From Rallus limicola (taxonomy: Eukaryota > Chordata > Aves > Gruiformes > Rallidae), in the NCBI GenBank assembly GCA_022605955.1, contig JAKCOZ010000003.1, forward strand, positions 47,182,179 through 47,246,178: a DNA stretch of 64,000 bases, read 5' to 3'. Made by a program: the position numbers and the translations under genes. A model generated the notes under the pieces. It had not been told where the DNA came from. It worked only from the letters and a program-made list of their open reading frames with translations, and made no database searches. Position 1 is the stretch's first letter; each line of letters starts with the position of its first letter. Below, piece by piece: positions 63,286-64,000 of the stretch.

Positions 63286-64000
63286 TGTGGTGGTTTGGCT
63301 CTGGCTAGAGGCCAAATGCCCACCAAGCTGCTCGCTCATTCCCCCTTTCAGCCAAAAAGGGGAGAAAATATATATTGGGAGGCTTAGGACTTGAGATAAG
63401 GACAGAGGGGATCCCTCTCCAATTAGTGCAGCAGGCAAAACAGACTCAGCACAGAAGAAAGGAAAGTGATTTATTACTACTACAACTAATACACCCAGTG
63501 AACCAGAGTCGAGATAATGAGAAGCAGCCAGGTCTTAAAGCACCTTTCCCCCACTCCTCCCCCTTAGCAAACTTAAAACTTCATCACGATTTTACTCCCT
63601 TCTTCCCCCCCAACATGGCACAGGGAGGGGCAGGGAATGGGGAGTGGGGTTCCGGGGGTTCCTCACAAGCTGCTTTCCTTCCCCACATCTTAACACTTCT
63701 ACTTCCCCCCCACCCCTCACCTCTTTGCACACTTGACTGTAATCATCAGTTCCTCCCTTCTTCCCTCCCATCGCAGCATCAGGAGGGGCAGGGAATGGGG
63801 AATGAGGGGTTTTCAGTCCATTCCGCCTGAGCTGTCTTCTGTCTCAGCTGGGGGGGGGGCATTCCACACACACAGACACTTCCCCATAGGCACTATGCGG
63901 TCCCACCCACAAACTTCTGCAGTGTGAGTCCTCTCTATCAGGGAGTCATCTCCTCACCACAGGCCTCTCAGCAGGACTCCCTTCCATAGGGTTCCGACAT
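63286..64000 (-). mobile_element. ERVL-type LTR, minus orientation, running off the window
   Basis: Starts TGTGGTGGTTTGGCTCTGGC, the reverse complement of the LTR 3' end, followed by GGCAAAACAGACTCAGC (reverse of the TTGAGTCTGTTTTGCC box). Further on, minus-strand blocks such as GGGGAAGAAGGGAG-like sequence resemble the LTRs at 28929 and 40488. Its other end lies beyond 64000. It probably inserted into the LTR on its left. Confidence 0.72.

Overview
This window looks like bird nuclear DNA. It is AT-rich and intron-rich, with three CpG-island promoters, many CR1 retroposon fragments ending in the avian ATTCTATG-type tail, and several endogenous-retrovirus LTRs, most of them probably solo. There is no prokaryotic-style operon, CRISPR array, rRNA or tRNA that I can support. 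The gene content matches human 5q13-5q14, which in birds lies largely on the Z chromosome; the Z assignment is inference.

Three protein-coding genes are present, all on the minus strand. From right to left: (1) KGD4 (also called MRPS36), complete in four exons at 60567..55548, 107 aa; (2) CDK7, complete in twelve exons at 53458..27947, 343 aa; (3) the 5' end of SERINC5, with exon 1 at 18620..18594 and exon 2 at 5168..5001, the rest lying left of the window. Nearly all exon edges follow GT-AG with preserved reading phase, and I placed them by reading the sequence against the known proteins. KGD4 links the E3 subunit to the 2-oxoglutarate dehydrogenase complex, CDK7 is the CDK-activating and TFIIH kinase, and SERINC5 is a multipass membrane protein known as an antiviral factor. 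They are neighbours but share no pathway.

Region by region: 1-5000 is SERINC5 intron 2, with an ERVL-like LTR and part of a second LTR family at its left edge. 5169-18593 is the 13.4 kb SERINC5 intron 1, without recognisable genes. 17.9-19.3 kb is the SERINC5 CpG island. 19.3-27.8 kb is intergenic, with one CR1 tail and one LTR. 27.8-53.5 kb is CDK7; its last intron (8.2 kb) holds two CR1 copies and a solo LTR that itself contains a second solo LTR. 53.5-55.4 kb holds the CDK7 promoter island and a CR1 copy. 55.4-60.7 kb is KGD4. 60.8-64 kb is a CR1 copy followed by two LTRs in opposite orientation.

I found no undescribed biological system. The most useful observations concern transposon history: two LTR insertions with intact target-site duplications inside one intron, an empty-site paralogue for one of them 11 kb away, and a pair of direct LTR repeats flanking CDK7 exons 9-11. 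The SERINC5/CDK7 adjacency also differs from the human gene order.
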